Source: JAWKZG01 sp041396125 (GTDB lineage Bacteria > Pseudomonadota > Gammaproteobacteria > Competibacterales > Competibacteraceae). Taken from it: DNA of 64,000 nt. Position 1 is the first letter of the stretch; each line of letters opens with the position of its first letter. The notes under the pieces were generated by a model. The model ran no database searches. It was not told the DNA's origin and saw nothing but the letters and a program-made list of their open reading frames with translations. Location of the stretch: positions 1 through 64,000 of the forward strand of contig JAWKZG010000005.1 of the NCBI GenBank assembly GCA_041396125.1, in the 5' to 3' direction. The position numbers were made by a program, and so were the translations under genes. Shown piece after piece: positions 26,524 through 35,462 of the stretch.

Positions 26524-27699
26524 TCAACCGGTGCCTGTCATCTGCTCATCACCAAGCGGGCCGCCACGACGCGGATCGGTCTCCCAGGGCATTAAGTGGA
26601 TAGCTTGCGCCACTAATGAGGCACCAATCCCGACCCCAATCGCCAACCGGTTGCGACTGACCACATGCGGTGGCAGGTGCAAAGTCACACGGATTTGCGG
26701 TTGCTCATCCAGGGCCATGATCACCGTGGTCATGCCGCTCAGTGTTAGCATTTCCACAATCGTCCCGAAAATGGGATTTTCACGATTACCGCCGCTCAGC
26801 TGATCTGCCGGCACCCGCCGTCGGTGCAAGAGCACATTGCCCGGAGGAATTAACCAGAACACCCGGCTGGCAGGGGTAAAATCCTGGTTTATCGCTACCT
26901 CCAGCGGGCGTCCCAGCCAATCCAGACGGGTTATACCAGCCGCTGGATCATGCCCTGTGACCGTTGCTTCAAATACATTCACGGCATCCATCAAACGCGC
27001 CACGATTGCACTGCAAGGACGCTTGAATACCGCATCTGGCGTGCCAGTCTGCAGACTGGTGCCGGCGTGAATTACACAAAGGCGGTCTGCCAGCATCGCG
27101 GCTTCATCCAGATCATGCGTCACCAGCAGGATCGGAATACGCAAACTGCGCGTTAAAGCAGCCAGTTCCATCCGCAGTTTACGGCGGGTCACCTGATCGA
27201 CGGCGGAAAACGGCTCGTCCAGCAGCAGTACCGAGGGTTCCCGCGCCAGCGCCCGGGCCAGTGCTATGCGCTGCTGTTGGCCACCTGACAACTGGACTGG
27301 AAAACGGTGTGCCAAACCGTCCAGATGCACCCGCAGCAATAACTCCCGGGCGCGAGCCGGGCGCTGTCTGGCAGGCAGGTGGCCCAGCGCAATCATGATA
27401 TTGTCCAGGGCACTGAGGTGCGGGAATAAGGCATACGACTGAAAAACCATTCCAACCCTGCGCTGCTGGGCATTCAAAGCCAGATTCCGGGTGCTGTCCA
27501 GCCAGCTCACGCCGGCACATTCAATCTGCCCTGCACGGGGCCGGGCCAGACCGGCAATACAGCGTAAAATCGTGGTTTTTCCGCTGCCCGATGGCCCCAC
27601 CAGAGCCAGGGTTTCACCCGCCTGACAGGTAAACTGAACCGACAGGGGAATAGGTGCCTGCTGCTGCAGTTTGACGCTCAAACCCTCTGCAGAATTCAC
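26524..27699 (-). CDS. modC: molybdate ABC transporter ATP-binding protein ModC
   Basis: A 391-residue ABC ATPase. Walker A GPSGSGKTT is at about residues 36-44, the signature LSGGQQQRIALARAL and Walker B LLLDEPFSAVD follow, and the H-loop is in VTHDLDEA. The last 140 residues form the TOBE/Mop-type domain that binds oxyanion. It energises uptake of molybdate for molybdoenzymes. The start is GTG (27699), overlapping a TGA that would be the natural end of modB, and the modB frame as given runs on into it. Confidence 0.92.
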   Translation of the reverse strand: MNSAEGLSVKLQQQAPIPLSVQFTCQAGETLALVGPSGSGKTTILRCIAGLARPRAGQIECAGVSWLDSTRNLALNAQQRRVGMVFQSYALFPHLSALDNIMIALGHLPARQRPARARELLLRVHLDGLAHRFPVQLSGGQQQRIALARALAREPSVLLLDEPFSAVDQVTRRKLRMELAALTRSLRIPILLVTHDLDEAAMLADRLCVIHAGTSLQTGTPDAVFKRPCSAIVARLMDAVNVFEATVTGHDPAAGITRLDWLGRPLEVAINQDFTPASRVFWLIPPGNVLLHRRRVPADQLSGGNRENPIFGTIVEMLTLSGMTTVIMALDEQPQIRVTLHLPPHVVSRNRLAIGVGIGASLVAQAIHLMPWETDPRRGGPLGDEQMTGTG

Positions 27700-28399
27700 G
27701 CCAGCGGCCCCGGCAAACCTTGCCCCCCGGCCCGGAGCGCATACGGGCTGGCTGACGATTCAGCGTATACACCAGACTGATGGTACAAAACGAAACCACC
27801 AGCAACACCAGCGACATCAGGCTGGCTGCCTGATCATCAAACGCCTGCACCCGGTCATAAATAGCGATGGACAAGGTGCGGGTTGCACCAGGGATATTCC
27901 CGCCAACCATAAGCACTACACCGAACTCACCCAGTGTATGCGCGAAGCTGAGCACCAGCGCGGTCAGAATGCCATTGCGTGCCAGCGGCAATTCGATGCG
28001 CCGGAAAGTCTGCCAGCGACTCAACCCGCTGCACCAGGCTGCCTCACGTAAATCCAGAGGGATGGTTTCAAAAGCCCGCAGCATCGGCTGTACTGCAAAC
28101 GGCAGGCTGTACAGCAGCGACGCCAGCAGCAAACCGCTGAATGAAAACGCCAGTGTGGAGCCGGTCCAGGCCTGAAACTGCTGCCCCAGCCAGGTATCAC
28201 GGCCAAACGCTACCAGCAGATAATAGCCCAGCACTGTCGGCGGCAACACCAGCGGTAAGGTGATAAACGCTTCCAACAGGCTTTTACCGGGGAAGCGCCG
28301 CCAGGCCAGCGCCCGCGCCAGCGGTAAACCCAGCAGCAACAGGATCAATGCGGTCAATCCCGCCAAACGCAGCGAAAGTGTCAGAGCCTGCCAGTCCAT
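27614..28399 (-). CDS. modB: molybdate ABC transporter permease ModB, probable 3' frameshift
   Basis: A ModB permease with five to six membrane helices and the EAA-type loop (REAAWCSGLSRWQTFRRIELPLARNGI) that docks ModC. The literal frame gives 261 residues, but the last 40 are unusual, rich in Arg and Gly, and overlap modC by 86 bases. Adding one base to the C6 run at 27723-27728 would end the protein at a TGA (27698-27696) as ...GQGLPGPLA, overlapping the modC GTG by four bases (GTGA). That arrangement is normal for the operon, so a missing base is likely. Function is clear either way, since the helices come before it. Confidence 0.9.
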   Translation of the reverse strand: MDWQALTLSLRLAGLTALILLLLGLPLARALAWRRFPGKSLLEAFITLPLVLPPTVLGYYLLVAFGRDTWLGQQFQAWTGSTLAFSFSGLLLASLLYSLPFAVQPMLRAFETIPLDLREAAWCSGLSRWQTFRRIELPLARNGILTALVLSFAHTLGEFGVVLMVGGNIPGATRTLSIAIYDRVQAFDDQAASLMSLVLLVVSFCTISLVYTLNRQPARMRSGPGGKVCRGRWREFCRGFERQTAAAGTYSPVGSVYLSGG

Positions 28400-28419
28400 G
28401 TGTATTCAGTGCCGGGCGG

Positions 28420-29247
28420 TCAGTCGGGGGTGTGAAAACCAAATTGGCGGAATATCTGCCGGGCCGGCTGACTTTGCAGATAGCGATAAAATTCGACGGC
28501 GGCCGGTGGCGCATCCTGTAATAGCACCATACGCTGTTGCAGCGGGATATATAAACCCTCCGCCAGAGCCAGCCAGCGGCCGTGTTCGGCAAACTCCGGT
28601 ACAGCAGCAATAGAGCGCGGAATCAGCCCCGCATCAACACTGCCGGCAATGCTAAAACGGGCAGTTTGTGCAGCATTATCGCCCAGCACCAGCACGGGCT
28701 GGACAGCCGCCCACACGCCGGCGCTCTGCAACGCCTGACGAGCTGCCTGCCCATAGGGTGCATGTGCGGGATTGGCAATGGCGAAGCGACGCACCTGACC
28801 GCTGTCAATCGCCGCCGCCAAGGCTTGCAGACCGGCATCGGCAGGCGCGCCGGAACCGCTTGGAATAAATAATACCAACTGTCCAATGGCATACAGGCTA
28901 CCGTCATCTGCGGTCAGCCCTTGCACTGTCAGTCGTTCGACATAGCTCTGATCGGCACTCATAAAGAGTTCAAAGGGCGCGCCCTGCATGATTTGCCGGC
29001 TCAAATTGCCGGATGAACCATAACTTGTACGCACAACATGCCCGGTCTGGGCACTGAAGCGCTCTATCAGGACGGGTAACACATGATTCAAATCCGCCGC
29101 TGCCGCAACCCGGATTTCGCCGCTGCCCTGACCGGATTGTGCTGCCATTCCCGCTCGTCCACACAAACTTCCGAGCAATAGCAATACCAGTCCGCTACAG
29201 CAGAAAAACCGCGACATTACCGACTTATTTTTCGAACCTTTATGCAT
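28420..29247 (-). CDS. modA: molybdate-binding periplasmic protein ModA
   Basis: A 275-residue substrate-binding protein with an N-terminal signal peptide (hydrophobic core about residues 17-32). The mature start EIRVAAAADLNHVLPVL, the ligand-binding YGSSGNLSRQI and AQTARFSIAGSVDAGLIP are ModA family marks. It delivers molybdate, and possibly tungstate, to ModBC. GGAG lies eight bases before the 29247 ATG. It heads the modABC operon. I see no match to the E. coli ModE operator in the 83-bp gap to mlaA. Confidence 0.92.
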   Translation of the reverse strand: MHKGSKNKSVMSRFFCCSGLVLLLLGSLCGRAGMAAQSGQGSGEIRVAAAADLNHVLPVLIERFSAQTGHVVRTSYGSSGNLSRQIMQGAPFELFMSADQSYVERLTVQGLTADDGSLYAIGQLVLFIPSGSGAPADAGLQALAAAIDSGQVRRFAIANPAHAPYGQAARQALQSAGVWAAVQPVLVLGDNAAQTARFSIAGSVDAGLIPRSIAAVPEFAEHGRWLALAEGLYIPLQQRMVLLQDAPPAAVEFYRYLQSQPARQIFRQFGFHTPD

Positions 29248-29330
29248 CCACTCACTCCAAGCAGACTCACTATCTACTTATTCAAATAACTGTGTTTTAA
29301 TTGTAAGGTATAACCCAACAGGAACCATTT

Positions 29331-30155
29331 TTGCTCTCCCCCGCCATGATGACCAAACACTTTCCCCGCAGCTGGCCTAAGGCATTTATTTTGCACCTAG
29401 GAGGGCTATTGCTGGCGCTATTTGTAGCGCAGACTCCCGCTTATGCACAAGATCAAGATCCTCTGGAGACTTATAACCGGGCTATATATTCGTTCAATGA
29501 CACCGTTGACAAAGCCTTGCTCAAACCGCTGGCCCAAACCTACAAAGCCGTCACACCCGAGTTTGTGGATGAAGGCGTAACCAATTTCTTCGGCAACCTG
29601 GGTGACGTTATCACACTCGCCAATAACATATTGCAGTTCAAACTCGATATGGCAGCCCAGGATTCGGTGCGCATAGTGCTTAATTCAACCTTTGGGGTGC
29701 TCGGTTTCTTCGATGTTGCCACCCCACTGGGTATCGCCAAGAACCAGGAGGATTTTGGCCAGACCCTGGGTGTATGGGGGGTTGGGGAAGGCTATTATAT
29801 TGTGTTGCCGCTGCTGGGCCCGTCCAGCACCCGCGATATCTGGCGGCTGCCGGTGGATTATTTTTTCACCCCGGTTACCTATGTTGATCCGGCCAGTGAT
29901 CGCTTTATCATGCGCGGCCTCGAACTGGTGGACACGCGCGCTGACCTGCTACGCGTCGAACGTGCTTTCGGTGATGCAGCGCTGGATCCCTATTCTTTTC
30001 AGCGTGAGGCCTATCTGCAACGGCGGCGCAATCTGGTATTCGATGGTAACCCGCCGTCAATACAGATCGATTTTGACGAAGAATTTAAACCCGATGCTGA
30101 GTCCCCTGATGCCGAGTCTAGTACTCAACAGGACACCCTGCCAGCGGCCGAATAG
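29331..30155 (+). CDS. mlaA: MlaA/VacJ-type phospholipid-trafficking protein
   Basis: A MlaA family protein that removes misplaced phospholipid from the outer leaflet of the outer membrane and passes it to MlaC. Typical are DPLETYNRAIYSFND, NFFGNLGDVITLANNILQ, GGVLGFFDVAT-like and FGQTLGVWGVGEGYYIVLPLLGPSS. The signal peptide ends AYA-QDQ and has no lipobox cysteine, unlike E. coli MlaA. The TTG start at 29331 has AGGAA six bases upstream; the ATG at 29346 is the alternative. An acidic, low-complexity tail ends the protein. No mlaBCDEF genes are in the window. Confidence 0.92.
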   Translation: MLSPAMMTKHFPRSWPKAFILHLGGLLLALFVAQTPAYAQDQDPLETYNRAIYSFNDTVDKALLKPLAQTYKAVTPEFVDEGVTNFFGNLGDVITLANNILQFKLDMAAQDSVRIVLNSTFGVLGFFDVATPLGIAKNQEDFGQTLGVWGVGEGYYIVLPLLGPSSTRDIWRLPVDYFFTPVTYVDPASDRFIMRGLELVDTRADLLRVERAFGDAALDPYSFQREAYLQRRRNLVFDGNPPSIQIDFDEEFKPDAESPDAESSTQQDTLPAAE

Positions 30156-30196
30156 GTCAGGCTCAAACATACTGCTGATTATGGGTAAAACCGTTC

Positions 30197-31084
30197 ATGC
30201 ACGGCAAGGCTCGCTGGGTTAACGCGCTCCTGCGCACTACCGCCCGCCTGCCGTTGCCCTTATTACATCTGCTCGGGAGCGGGATCGGCTGGCTGTTGTG
30301 GCTGATACCTAATCAGCAAAAGCATATTGCTGCTGTTAATCTGCGGCTTTGCTTTCCACAGCACTCCGGCAGCGAGCATCGCAGCTTGCTGCGCCGCAGT
30401 CTTGTTCATGCTGCTAAAACGGTCCTGGAACTCGGGCCACTCTGGCTCTGGTCGGGCGAGCGGGTCTTGGGGCTGATTCGTGAGGTTCGTGGTGAAGATG
30501 CCTGGCGTGACAGCCTGGCTGACAATCGGGGAGCTATTATCCTGACCCCTCACCTGGGTGCCTGGGAACTGACCGGCCTGTATATTTCCAGTCGCTACCC
30601 GCTGACCGCGCTGTATCGGCCCAGTCGTCTCGGCCTTGCGTTCGATGAACTGGTGCATCGGGCTCGGGAACGACTCGGCAGTCGCCTGGTGCCGACCGAT
30701 GCAGCCGGTGTCAGACGCCTGCTGCAAGCCATTCGCAAGCACGAAATAGCCGGTATCCTGCCGGATCAGAGCCCTGGCGCGGACGGCGGACAGTTTGCGC
30801 CATTTTTCGGCCATCCGGCACATACGATGCTGCTTTTGTCTCGTTTGGCGATCCGCTGCCGCACCCCGGTGTTCATAGCCTACGCCGAGCGTTTACCACG
30901 CGGTCGCGGCTTCCGGCTTCATTTTGAACCTTTGCCGGAAAGCATTAACCAGGAGCCGCTGGAACACTCAATGGCTGTTTTGAATCAGGCGATTGAACGG
31001 GCAATCCGGCAGCATCCAGAGCAATATTTATGGACTTACAAACGGTTTAAGCCGCGCCCGCCCGGACTGGCCAAAGTCTACTGA
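30197..31084 (+). CDS. LpxL/HtrB-like lipid A acyltransferase
   Basis: A 295-residue inner-membrane acyltransferase of the lysophospholipid acyltransferase superfamily. The HX4E catalytic motif is TPHLGAWE at about residue 118, followed by TALYRPSR and the GILPDQSPG substrate motif, then WTYKRFKPRP near the end as in LpxL/HtrB. It adds a secondary acyl chain to lipid A. It follows mlaA after 41 bases and its last 7 bases overlap the convergent TPR gene. Which lipid A position it modifies cannot be told. Confidence 0.88.
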   Translation: MHGKARWVNALLRTTARLPLPLLHLLGSGIGWLLWLIPNQQKHIAAVNLRLCFPQHSGSEHRSLLRRSLVHAAKTVLELGPLWLWSGERVLGLIREVRGEDAWRDSLADNRGAIILTPHLGAWELTGLYISSRYPLTALYRPSRLGLAFDELVHRARERLGSRLVPTDAAGVRRLLQAIRKHEIAGILPDQSPGADGGQFAPFFGHPAHTMLLLSRLAIRCRTPVFIAYAERLPRGRGFRLHFEPLPESINQEPLEHSMAVLNQAIERAIRQHPEQYLWTYKRFKPRPPGLAKVY

Positions 31085-31401
31085 TCCAGCGTACGCTGCG
31101 CACGTTTCAGAAACACCCGCATCTCCTTGCCCGCCTGTACATCGCCCTTGCGCTCGGCCGCTTGTATGCCGCTCTGGTAGGCTTCTATCGCCTGCTGTGG
31201 TTCGCCACAGGCCAGCAGCGCCTGGCCCAACCGTTTCCAGGCCGCAGAGTAGTCGGGATCATGTACCACTGCCGCTCGTAAATGGATACACGCCTTCTGT
31301 GGCTCATCGGCCTCAAGATAGGCATTGCCTAGTCCAAACCGCAACAAGGCATTATCCTGCCCCTGCTGAAGCAACGCTTCAAAACGCTCGATAACACGCA
31401 T
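31078..31401 (-). CDS. small TPR protein
   Basis: A 107-residue soluble protein made of about three tetratricopeptide repeats: ALLRFGLGNAYLEADEPQKACIHL, AAWKRLGQALLACGEPQQAIEAY and a closing helix. It is probably a protein-protein adaptor. No signal peptide is seen. It converges with, and overlaps by 7 bases, the acyltransferase gene. No function is assigned. Confidence 0.8.
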   Translation of the reverse strand: MRVIERFEALLQQGQDNALLRFGLGNAYLEADEPQKACIHLRAAVVHDPDYSAAWKRLGQALLACGEPQQAIEAYQSGIQAAERKGDVQAGKEMRVFLKRAQRTLDQ

Positions 31402-31499
31402 ATATCCACAATACCCTGTTCAAAACATGACAGTGTAGCATTCCATTTACGCCTGCTTTGATACAGGTTTGACCACACATTCACCAGGAGGATCACATA

Positions 31500-32384
31500 A
31501 TGGCAACAGATGATACGAAACCCAAACTGGGCTTTATCGGACTGGGATTAATGGGTACACCGATTGCCCTCAAACTACTTGAAAAAGGCTATCCGCTTAC
31601 GGTCTGGGGTCGCACGCCTGACAAATTGGCGCCTGCGCTACAGGCCGGTGCCCGTCAGGCCGAATCCGCTGCTGCATTAACCGCCACCAGCGATATTGTC
31701 TTGTTATGCGTCACCGACGGCAGCGCGGTCGAAACCGTGGTATTCGGTGATCAGGGCGTGGCCGCCAGTGCAGATGCCCGCAAATTATTGATCGATCACT
31801 CCAGTATCAGTCCGGACGCAACCCGCCAGATGGCCGCCCGTTTACGCACAGAAACCGGTATGGCCTGGCTGGATGCGCCGGTTTCCGGCGGCGCACCCGG
31901 TGTCGCCGATAAGACCCTGGTGGTGATGGCTGGCGGTGAAGAGGATGATTTCAAGCGGGCCGAACCGGTTATTATGGACTACGCTGGCCGCTGCACCCTG
32001 ATGGGCCCGACCGGAGCCGGTCAAAGCACCAAACTCATCAATCAGGCTTTGGCCGGTGCGGGATTTGCGGTACTCGCCGAAGTGACCAAACTGGCGCTGA
32101 ATGCGGGTATAGACGCCAGCAAAATTCCGCAAGCGCTGGCCGGTGGCCGGGCCGATTCGCGCTTGTTACAGGAATACATGCCACGCATGGCACAGGCGGA
32201 TTTTGAGCCGCAGGGCCGGATCGAGATCATTCTCAAGGATCTGGACATGGTGGCGGCGCTGGCCTATGCCACCGGCACCGCCACACCGATGCTGGGTCTG
32301 GCCAGAGAACTGCACCGGTTAATGACGATGCATGGCCTGGCCAAAGCCGATAATGCGGCAGCCATCAAGCTGTACGGGGATTAG
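31500..32384 (+). CDS. NAD(P)-dependent beta-hydroxyacid dehydrogenase (GlxR/GarR-like)
   Basis: A 294-residue member of the 3-hydroxyacid dehydrogenase family. The Rossmann motif GFIGLGLMGTPIA is at residues 10-22, the substrate loop DAPVSGGAPGV near 122-133 and the catalytic lysine in GQSTKLINQAL near 174. It likely reduces a small semialdehyde such as tartronate semialdehyde or succinic semialdehyde; exact substrate is open. AGGAGGATCA immediately precedes the ATG. It stands alone between oppositely oriented genes. Confidence 0.88.
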   Translation: MATDDTKPKLGFIGLGLMGTPIALKLLEKGYPLTVWGRTPDKLAPALQAGARQAESAAALTATSDIVLLCVTDGSAVETVVFGDQGVAASADARKLLIDHSSISPDATRQMAARLRTETGMAWLDAPVSGGAPGVADKTLVVMAGGEEDDFKRAEPVIMDYAGRCTLMGPTGAGQSTKLINQALAGAGFAVLAEVTKLALNAGIDASKIPQALAGGRADSRLLQEYMPRMAQADFEPQGRIEIILKDLDMVAALAYATGTATPMLGLARELHRLMTMHGLAKADNAAAIKLYGD

Positions 32385-32394
32385 CGCTGGCCGA

Positions 32395-32967
32395 TCAATC
32401 CAGCTCGTGTGAGGAACGGATAACGCGATTGACCAGACCGTAATCGATGGCTTCCTCGGTGGACATCCAGTAATCCCGTTCGGTGTCTTTGGCAACACGT
32501 TGCAGGGATTGACCGGTTTCGTGGGCAAAAATAGTGTTCAGACGCTGTTTCATTTTCAGGATCTGCTCGGCCTGGATAGCGATATCCGAGGCTGAGCCGC
32601 CCATGCCGCCACTCGGTTGATGCAGTAAAAACCGGGTGTTGGGCAAACAATAACGATCTGCTTTGGGTACACTCACATAGATCAATGCGCCAGCGCTGGC
32701 AACCCAGCCGGAGCCGATCATGCGTACCCGTGGTTCGATAAACCGGATCATGTCGTGAATCATATCGCCGGATTCAACATGACCGCCGGGCGAGCTGATA
32801 AACACATTGATCGGGTCATTATTATCAGCAGCCAGCGCCAGTAATTGCTTTACGACCGAGTGAGCCAGCTTGTCGTCGATCTGCCCCATGATCAGCACAT
32901 GGCGTTTATTAAACAGGCGTTCCTCAAGAAAGCTCTGTTTTGATTCGTTAGCGTTTGAGTCGCTCAT
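32395..32967 (-). CDS. ClpP-like serine protease subunit (S14), divergent
   Basis: A 190-residue S14 peptidase. The nucleophile serine lies in GWVASAGALIY, the catalytic histidine in TRFLLHQPSGG and the aspartate in DTERDYWMS. The NVFISSPGGHVESGD oxyanion region is intact. The sequence around the serine is not the usual AASMGAFLL of housekeeping ClpP, and no clpX or tig is adjacent, so this looks like a second ClpP rather than the main one. It is followed by a methyltransferase gene on the same strand upstream, 19 bases away. Confidence 0.85.
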   Translation of the reverse strand: MSDSNANESKQSFLEERLFNKRHVLIMGQIDDKLAHSVVKQLLALAADNNDPINVFISSPGGHVESGDMIHDMIRFIEPRVRMIGSGWVASAGALIYVSVPKADRYCLPNTRFLLHQPSGGMGGSASDIAIQAEQILKMKQRLNTIFAHETGQSLQRVAKDTERDYWMSTEEAIDYGLVNRVIRSSHELD

Positions 32968-32986
32968 TAGTAATACTCTCCAGAAA

Positions 32987-33568
32987 TTAAATCCGCTCCG
33001 CTATCAGCAAAGCCATATTGCGCTGTCCCCGGCGCAGATCGCCGAGGCGGTTTTCCTCGCGGTACAGCCGTAGCCGTAAGTCCGCAAAAAGGGTTAAGAG
33101 TTCATTATCGCCAAGTACATAAGCCGGATTACTTGGTCCGCCCTCATGTGCTTTAATCGCGGTAAACGTCTGATAATACAATAATCCACCCGGCTTTAGC
33201 GCTGCTACCAGAGCAGGTGCCAACGTGCGTTCCAGAAACCGGCTGACCACAATAATGTCAAAGCGTGCAGGCTCAGGCGGCCGGGCGACGACATCGCGTA
33301 CTTCGGTATGCACTCGCAGGCTTTGTGCCCGCGCAAACTGGTCCAGTTTGGCAAGCGCTACCGACGAGCTGTCCCAGGCCCAGACTTCCAGGCCGTGCCG
33401 CGCCAGTAATAGCGCATTACCGCCCAGACCGCAGGCTAGATCCAAAGCACATCCGGCGGGAGGCAATAAATGTAAGTTATCAGCCAGCACGGGCACAGCA
33501 GCAGGCACTTGCTCACTGTTGCGGTAGCGCTGGTCCCAGGTTTGGTTTTGCAGGTCAACGTCAGTCAT
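32987..33568 (-). CDS. SAM-dependent methyltransferase (TehB-like)
   Basis: A 193-residue class I methyltransferase. Motif I is ALDLACGLGGNALLLA near residue 42, an acidic residue after strand two is in VWAWDSS, and LKPGGLLYYQTF is a typical late strand. It resembles TehB and related detoxifying or small-molecule methyltransferases. Substrate unknown. It precedes the ClpP-like gene and is divergent from exeA. Confidence 0.8.
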   Translation of the reverse strand: MTDVDLQNQTWDQRYRNSEQVPAAVPVLADNLHLLPPAGCALDLACGLGGNALLLARHGLEVWAWDSSSVALAKLDQFARAQSLRVHTEVRDVVARPPEPARFDIIVVSRFLERTLAPALVAALKPGGLLYYQTFTAIKAHEGGPSNPAYVLGDNELLTLFADLRLRLYREENRLGDLRRGQRNMALLIAERI

Positions 33569-33623
33569 GCTCTATGCGTATAATGTTGTCATTATTTTTT
33601 AGTGTAGCCGAACGCAGCCTCCG

Positions 33624-35462
33624 ATGTATCTCGATTATTTCGGTCTCAGGGATTATCCATTTTCCATCACACCGGATCCCGCTTATCTATATCTCAGTCC
33701 GCAGCATCAGGAAGCCCTGGCCCATCTGTTGTATGGTGCCGAGGAAAACGGCGGTTTCGTACTGCTGACCGGCGAAGTCGGCACCGGCAAAACCACACTG
33801 TTACGGGCGCTGCTGGAACAACCGCTGGATAATATTGATGTTGCCTTGTGTCTGAATCCGCAACTCACCGCCGTAGAGCTGATCGCGACGGTGTGCGATG
33901 AGCTGCATATCGATTATCCAAGCGGCGAAACCAGTCTGAAAACGCTGATCGACGCCCTTAATGCACACCTGCTACGAACCCATGCTCTGGGCCGGCGTAC
34001 CGTTGTTGTTATCGATGAAGCACAGAATCTGAGCCGGAATGTGCTGGAGCAGGTGCGACTGCTGACCAATCTGGAGACCCATAGGCATAAGTTACTGCAT
34101 ATCATGCTGGTCGGTCAGCCGGAGTTGCAACGGCTGCTGAGTCAGCCCGATTTGCGCCAGCTGGCACAGCGCATAACCGCCCGCTACCATTTGCAGCCGC
34201 TGGCGCAGGCAGAAATCGCGGCTTATGTACAACATCGACTGCGAGTTGCCGAGTCGGATGAGCCGCTTTTTACAGCAACCGCCACACGCTTGATCTATCA
34301 CTACAGCCGTGGTGTGCCACGCTTGATCAATATTATTTGCGACCGAGCTCTGCTAGGCGCCTATGCCGCCGGCAAGCCGGTAGTTGGCGCTCGGGTGCTG
34401 CGCCAGGCAGCACGCGAAGTGCTAGCCCTGGAAACCCAGATTGCACCACTGCGGGCCAGAGGGATCAGTCTGGCGGTGGCAACAGCTATTTTAATCGGGA
34501 TAGTAGTGACATTGCGGCCCACCCCGTCGGAACAACCTGCCGTCACCAGCCCCACCGTGAGCGAGCCGCCCGTACCTGTACTTGTTCTGCCACCGGCGAC
34601 CAATCCTGTTGTTGCTGAATCCTCCCCAGATCCAGTCATTGATACCACTGCCAGTCCGGTTGTCGATCCTGTACCTGCCGCACCCCCTGCAAACGTGCCC
34701 TCTGTAAACGTGCCCTCTGTAAACGTGCCCTCTGTAAACGTGCCCTCTGTAAACGTGCCCGCCGAGCCGCCCGATCTGGCTGCCCGCCTGACGGAACTAC
34801 CTGTAACCGATGCCTTGCCACGTCTGATCTGGCTGTGGAATCCAGCCATTGAGCTGGACCCGACGGTCGATCCCTGCCCGGCCTTGTCTGCCTGGCAATT
34901 ACGCTGCCTGCAGGGCCAGGGCGACTGGGACACGTTGCGCCGCTTCAATCGTCCGGTCCTGCTGCGACTGGCGAGCCAGAACGGCACGACCCGTGAAGTT
35001 CTGCTCAGTCGTCTGGAACAGGATAGTGCCGAACTGGAACTGGCGGGACAGACTATCCGTTATCCGCTGGCCACGCTGGAAGCCTTATGGACACGGGAAT
35101 ATCGTCTGTTATGGCGTCCTCCGGTCACTGAACCGCTGTTACATCCCGGCAGTCAGGGTACAGCGGTAACCTGGCTGCGGCGGCAGCTGGCGCTGGCCAC
35201 ACAACAGCCTGTGTCAGAACCGCTCTCGGATGTTTTCGACAACGCGCTGCGAGAACAGGTCAAGGCATTCCAGCAAGCCAATGCACTGGATGTAGACGGC
35301 CTGGTCGGTGCTCACACCATGTTACTACTAAGCAATTTAAGCCCGAATCCAGACACCCCCTTGCTGGCGCCCCCAAGCCTGGAACTGACCCCGGCCTCAA
35401 GAGACCGGTCGGCCGATCAGGGCAACCGCCGACCCGCTCCAGCAGACAAGGAAAGCGCCTGA
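33624..35462 (+). CDS. ExeA/GspA-like AAA ATPase with peptidoglycan-binding domain
   Basis: A 612-residue protein. Residues 1-270 are an AAA+ ATPase (LLTGEVGTGKTTLLRALL Walker A, TVVVIDEAQNLS Walker B), residues about 281-298 a membrane helix, then a Pro/Val-rich linker to about 390 containing four tandem VNVPS units, and about 510-575 a peptidoglycan_binding_1 domain (HPGSQGTAVTWLRRQL, VKAFQQANALDVDGLVG). In Aeromonas, ExeA with ExeB places the type II secretion secretin through the cell wall. The stop overlaps the gspB start. The rest of a type II system is not in the window. Confidence 0.9.
   Translation: MYLDYFGLRDYPFSITPDPAYLYLSPQHQEALAHLLYGAEENGGFVLLTGEVGTGKTTLLRALLEQPLDNIDVALCLNPQLTAVELIATVCDELHIDYPSGETSLKTLIDALNAHLLRTHALGRRTVVVIDEAQNLSRNVLEQVRLLTNLETHRHKLLHIMLVGQPELQRLLSQPDLRQLAQRITARYHLQPLAQAEIAAYVQHRLRVAESDEPLFTATATRLIYHYSRGVPRLINIICDRALLGAYAAGKPVVGARVLRQAAREVLALETQIAPLRARGISLAVATAILIGIVVTLRPTPSEQPAVTSPTVSEPPVPVLVLPPATNPVVAESSPDPVIDTTASPVVDPVPAAPPANVPSVNVPSVNVPSVNVPSVNVPAEPPDLAARLTELPVTDALPRLIWLWNPAIELDPTVDPCPALSAWQLRCLQGQGDWDTLRRFNRPVLLRLASQNGTTREVLLSRLEQDSAELELAGQTIRYPLATLEALWTREYRLLWRPPVTEPLLHPGSQGTAVTWLRRQLALATQQPVSEPLSDVFDNALREQVKAFQQANALDVDGLVGAHTMLLLSNLSPNPDTPLLAPPSLELTPASRDRSADQGNRRPAPADKESA
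34691..34760 (+). repeat. 15-bp tandem repeat in the exeA linker
   Basis: Four exact copies of AAACGTGCCCTCTGT (34691-34750) plus ten bases of a fifth. Each unit encodes five residues (NVPSV), so gain or loss keeps the frame and changes linker length. Confidence 0.95.

Noticed and set aside
29248..29330. ModE operator in the modA-mlaA gap
   Set aside because: No match to the known paired TATATA-type ModE consensus was seen.
34691..34760. CRISPR-like repeated sequence
   Set aside because: Units are contiguous 15-mers without spacers and encode part of a protein.
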